Positions 62,617-64,000 of a stretch of 64,000 nt of DNA are shown one piece after another. Source of the stretch: Tridacna crocea. Taxonomy: Eukaryota; Mollusca; Bivalvia; Cardiida; Cardiidae. The notes beneath the pieces were generated by a model, which was given only the letters and a program-made list of their open reading frames with translations, was not told the origin of the DNA and did not search any database. Both the position numbers and the translations under genes were made by a program. The stretch's first letter is position 1, and the number at the start of each line of letters is the position of its first letter. Location of the stretch: assembly GCA_943736015.1 (NCBI GenBank), contig OX031059.1:22748501-22812500 (forward strand). Reading direction: 5' to 3'.

Positions 62617-63225
62617 ATCAAGTTATCTCCAATTACTATCATTTGTGATGAATGATCGATTGATTGATTATGTGGTGTTAAAAGCTGTTTTCAACATAAA
62701 GAAGGTGGAGGGATAAAGTTTTAGCGCTGTCCATCCATCACTCTGTCTGTCTGTCTATCCGTCTAGGAGAATATCTCAACCACTATTGGACAGAATTTCA
62801 TGAAACTTAATAGATGTGTACAATGACACATTCTGCCTTAATACTTTTTAGGCCAGGGGATCCCTCTCAAGGGATTCCCTTGCCTATAGGGATCGTAATC
62901 TGCCTTTTCAGACAAAATGTTGAACGGTGTGTCCACTTGATATCGCTGAGTCCGCCAAAACAACTAGTTTCCCTCAAAGCTTTCATCTCCAAAATGTCAT
63001 GGAATTTCAAGGGTATCAAGACCCTTAAATAACTGACGAGTGTGTGTTTTTTATCCCGTTTTTGTCATTAAAATTGACCTAATAAAGGGGTAACCTAATA
63101 AACTTAGCTTTATCCGGCAGTTGTGTATTCCAACGCACTATACGGTTAATATCTATAACGTTATGTTGATATTTGAACACATGTGTTACAAAGCGCGTCT
63201 CCGCTGAAATGCGATTGTAAATAAA
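62617..63225 (+). other. 3' untranslated region and polyadenylation signals
   Basis: AATAAA occurs at 63081-63086, 63097-63102 and 63220-63225. Between 62697 and 62870 lies a repeat (ggataaagttttagcgctgtcc, tctgtctgtctgtctatccg) with a relative near 26085. Confidence 0.55.
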
Positions 63226-64000
63226 GCAAACTACATGTACATATAGAATATTGGCCCCGTGTTACGTTTATGACTTTTTCTTATGTATATCGACTAAATC
63301 TAGGGTACTTTGACTGTGGTGCTTTCTACACCAACAAAAACCAACTATTTACCACTAGTGTGTCCACTTTTCTGCATACCACCCGCTGTTGTGATAGCAA
63401 TTTCCGACTGTTGGAGAAATCGGCCCCTGGAAAAATCGTCCCCAAACTGCTTGGAGACGATTTCTCCGGAGAAATCTGGTGAAATTGTCCCAAAATAATA
63501 TTTTAGAGAAATCGACCCCAACATCAAATTCCATCCATATCGTTATTCAAGTTATCTATAAAAATCATTTTTGAAACTTCATTGTCTTTAGTACGTACAG
63601 TATGTGTATCATTTACCTTTATCTAAGATTCATTTGGTAGTTTTGCCATTGTTTATAACTGCCTATTTCACCCTGATAGGATGTATTTCAAACCTTTTAG
63701 ACCACAAATAGATTACACCTGTGTGATTCTTAAAATATGTATTTGATTGACTTTGATTTGAAACCAAATAAATGCTTATATATTTTTTTTTGTTGTAGTT
63801 CGCTTGTCATTTTATATATTTTTTCATATTCATGATTTTGATTTATTGTATGAAGATTTTTTTTCATTCTCTCTCGCTGTCTTTCTCTCTCTCTCGTATA
63901 TATTTTCCTGTCCTTTTCTACTTGTACATTTTCCATCACCCAATACGAGATTCATGTCCAGCATTCGATCATGACGTCACTAGTTCGATCCCATGAAGTG
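63226..64000. other. MITE-free flank, nothing coding recognised
   Basis: Contains a cluster of gagaaatc(g)gcccc-type motifs in direct and inverted form at 63410-63520, and tctctctcgctgtctttctc at 63870-63895. No exon supported. Confidence 0.45.

Overview
The window looks like nuclear DNA of a mollusc, most likely a bivalve. That call is an inference. It rests on spliceosomal introns with GT/AG borders, AT-rich repeat-filled introns, tRNA-derived SINEs, and 'pearl'-like elements carrying 156-157 bp tandem cores, a class known from bivalves. There are no operons, prokaryotic signals or recognisable viral genes.

Two protein-coding genes can be supported. The first is a plus-strand gene read from about 174 to its stop codon at 62616. 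It is split into about 25 small exons of 18-208 bp, and almost every exon joins its neighbour in phase. It encodes roughly 830 residues: a hydrophobic, probably helical first half and a Ser/Pro/Glu-rich, apparently disordered second half. I do not recognise the family, and the true 5' end may lie outside the window. The second is a minus-strand ankyrin-repeat gene (exons 40196-39991 and 34483-33332, possibly a first exon at 47937-47932). It lies entirely inside the 26 kb intron (32698-58902) of the first gene, on the opposite strand, and encodes about 11 ankyrin repeats.

The rest is mostly mobile DNA. The dominant signal is one miniature element of about 230 bp, present in well over 100 full or decayed copies and covering perhaps a third of the window. 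It ends in TTAA + C(C/T)C(T/A)TTACCA, which fits the TTAA target and CCYT termini of piggyBac-type transposons. Its core is an almost loop-free perfect palindrome of about 65 bp centred on GGTNACC. Copies are inserted into internal TTAA sites of other copies (38305-38512, 48143-48369, probably 39600-39829), and several adjacent copies share one TTAA (for example three in a row at 29197-29861). No transposase for it is visible here.

Layered on this are three pearl/Helentron-like elements with 8-9 core repeats (36711-38267, 41808-43363, 50069-51473), two of them inserted in the arm of a TTAA element. A second family with similar termini (7958, 17106, 45505, 54984) has one copy ending 10 bp before a coding exon. 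There are also four kinds of tRNA-derived SINE, a possible miniature LTR element with a foldback inside its first LTR (13497-14159), a foldback hairpin near two CRE octamers (52155-52325), an element with a 9-bp target duplication (56280-56681), a minisatellite with 360 bp higher-order structure (57444-58346), and a 580 bp pyrimidine microsatellite running into a splice acceptor (59705-60294). Decayed tandem copies of two coding exons lie upstream of the intact exons (6728-6840; 28868 and 29107). All coordinates and splice calls were read by eye and not confirmed by transcripts or database searches.
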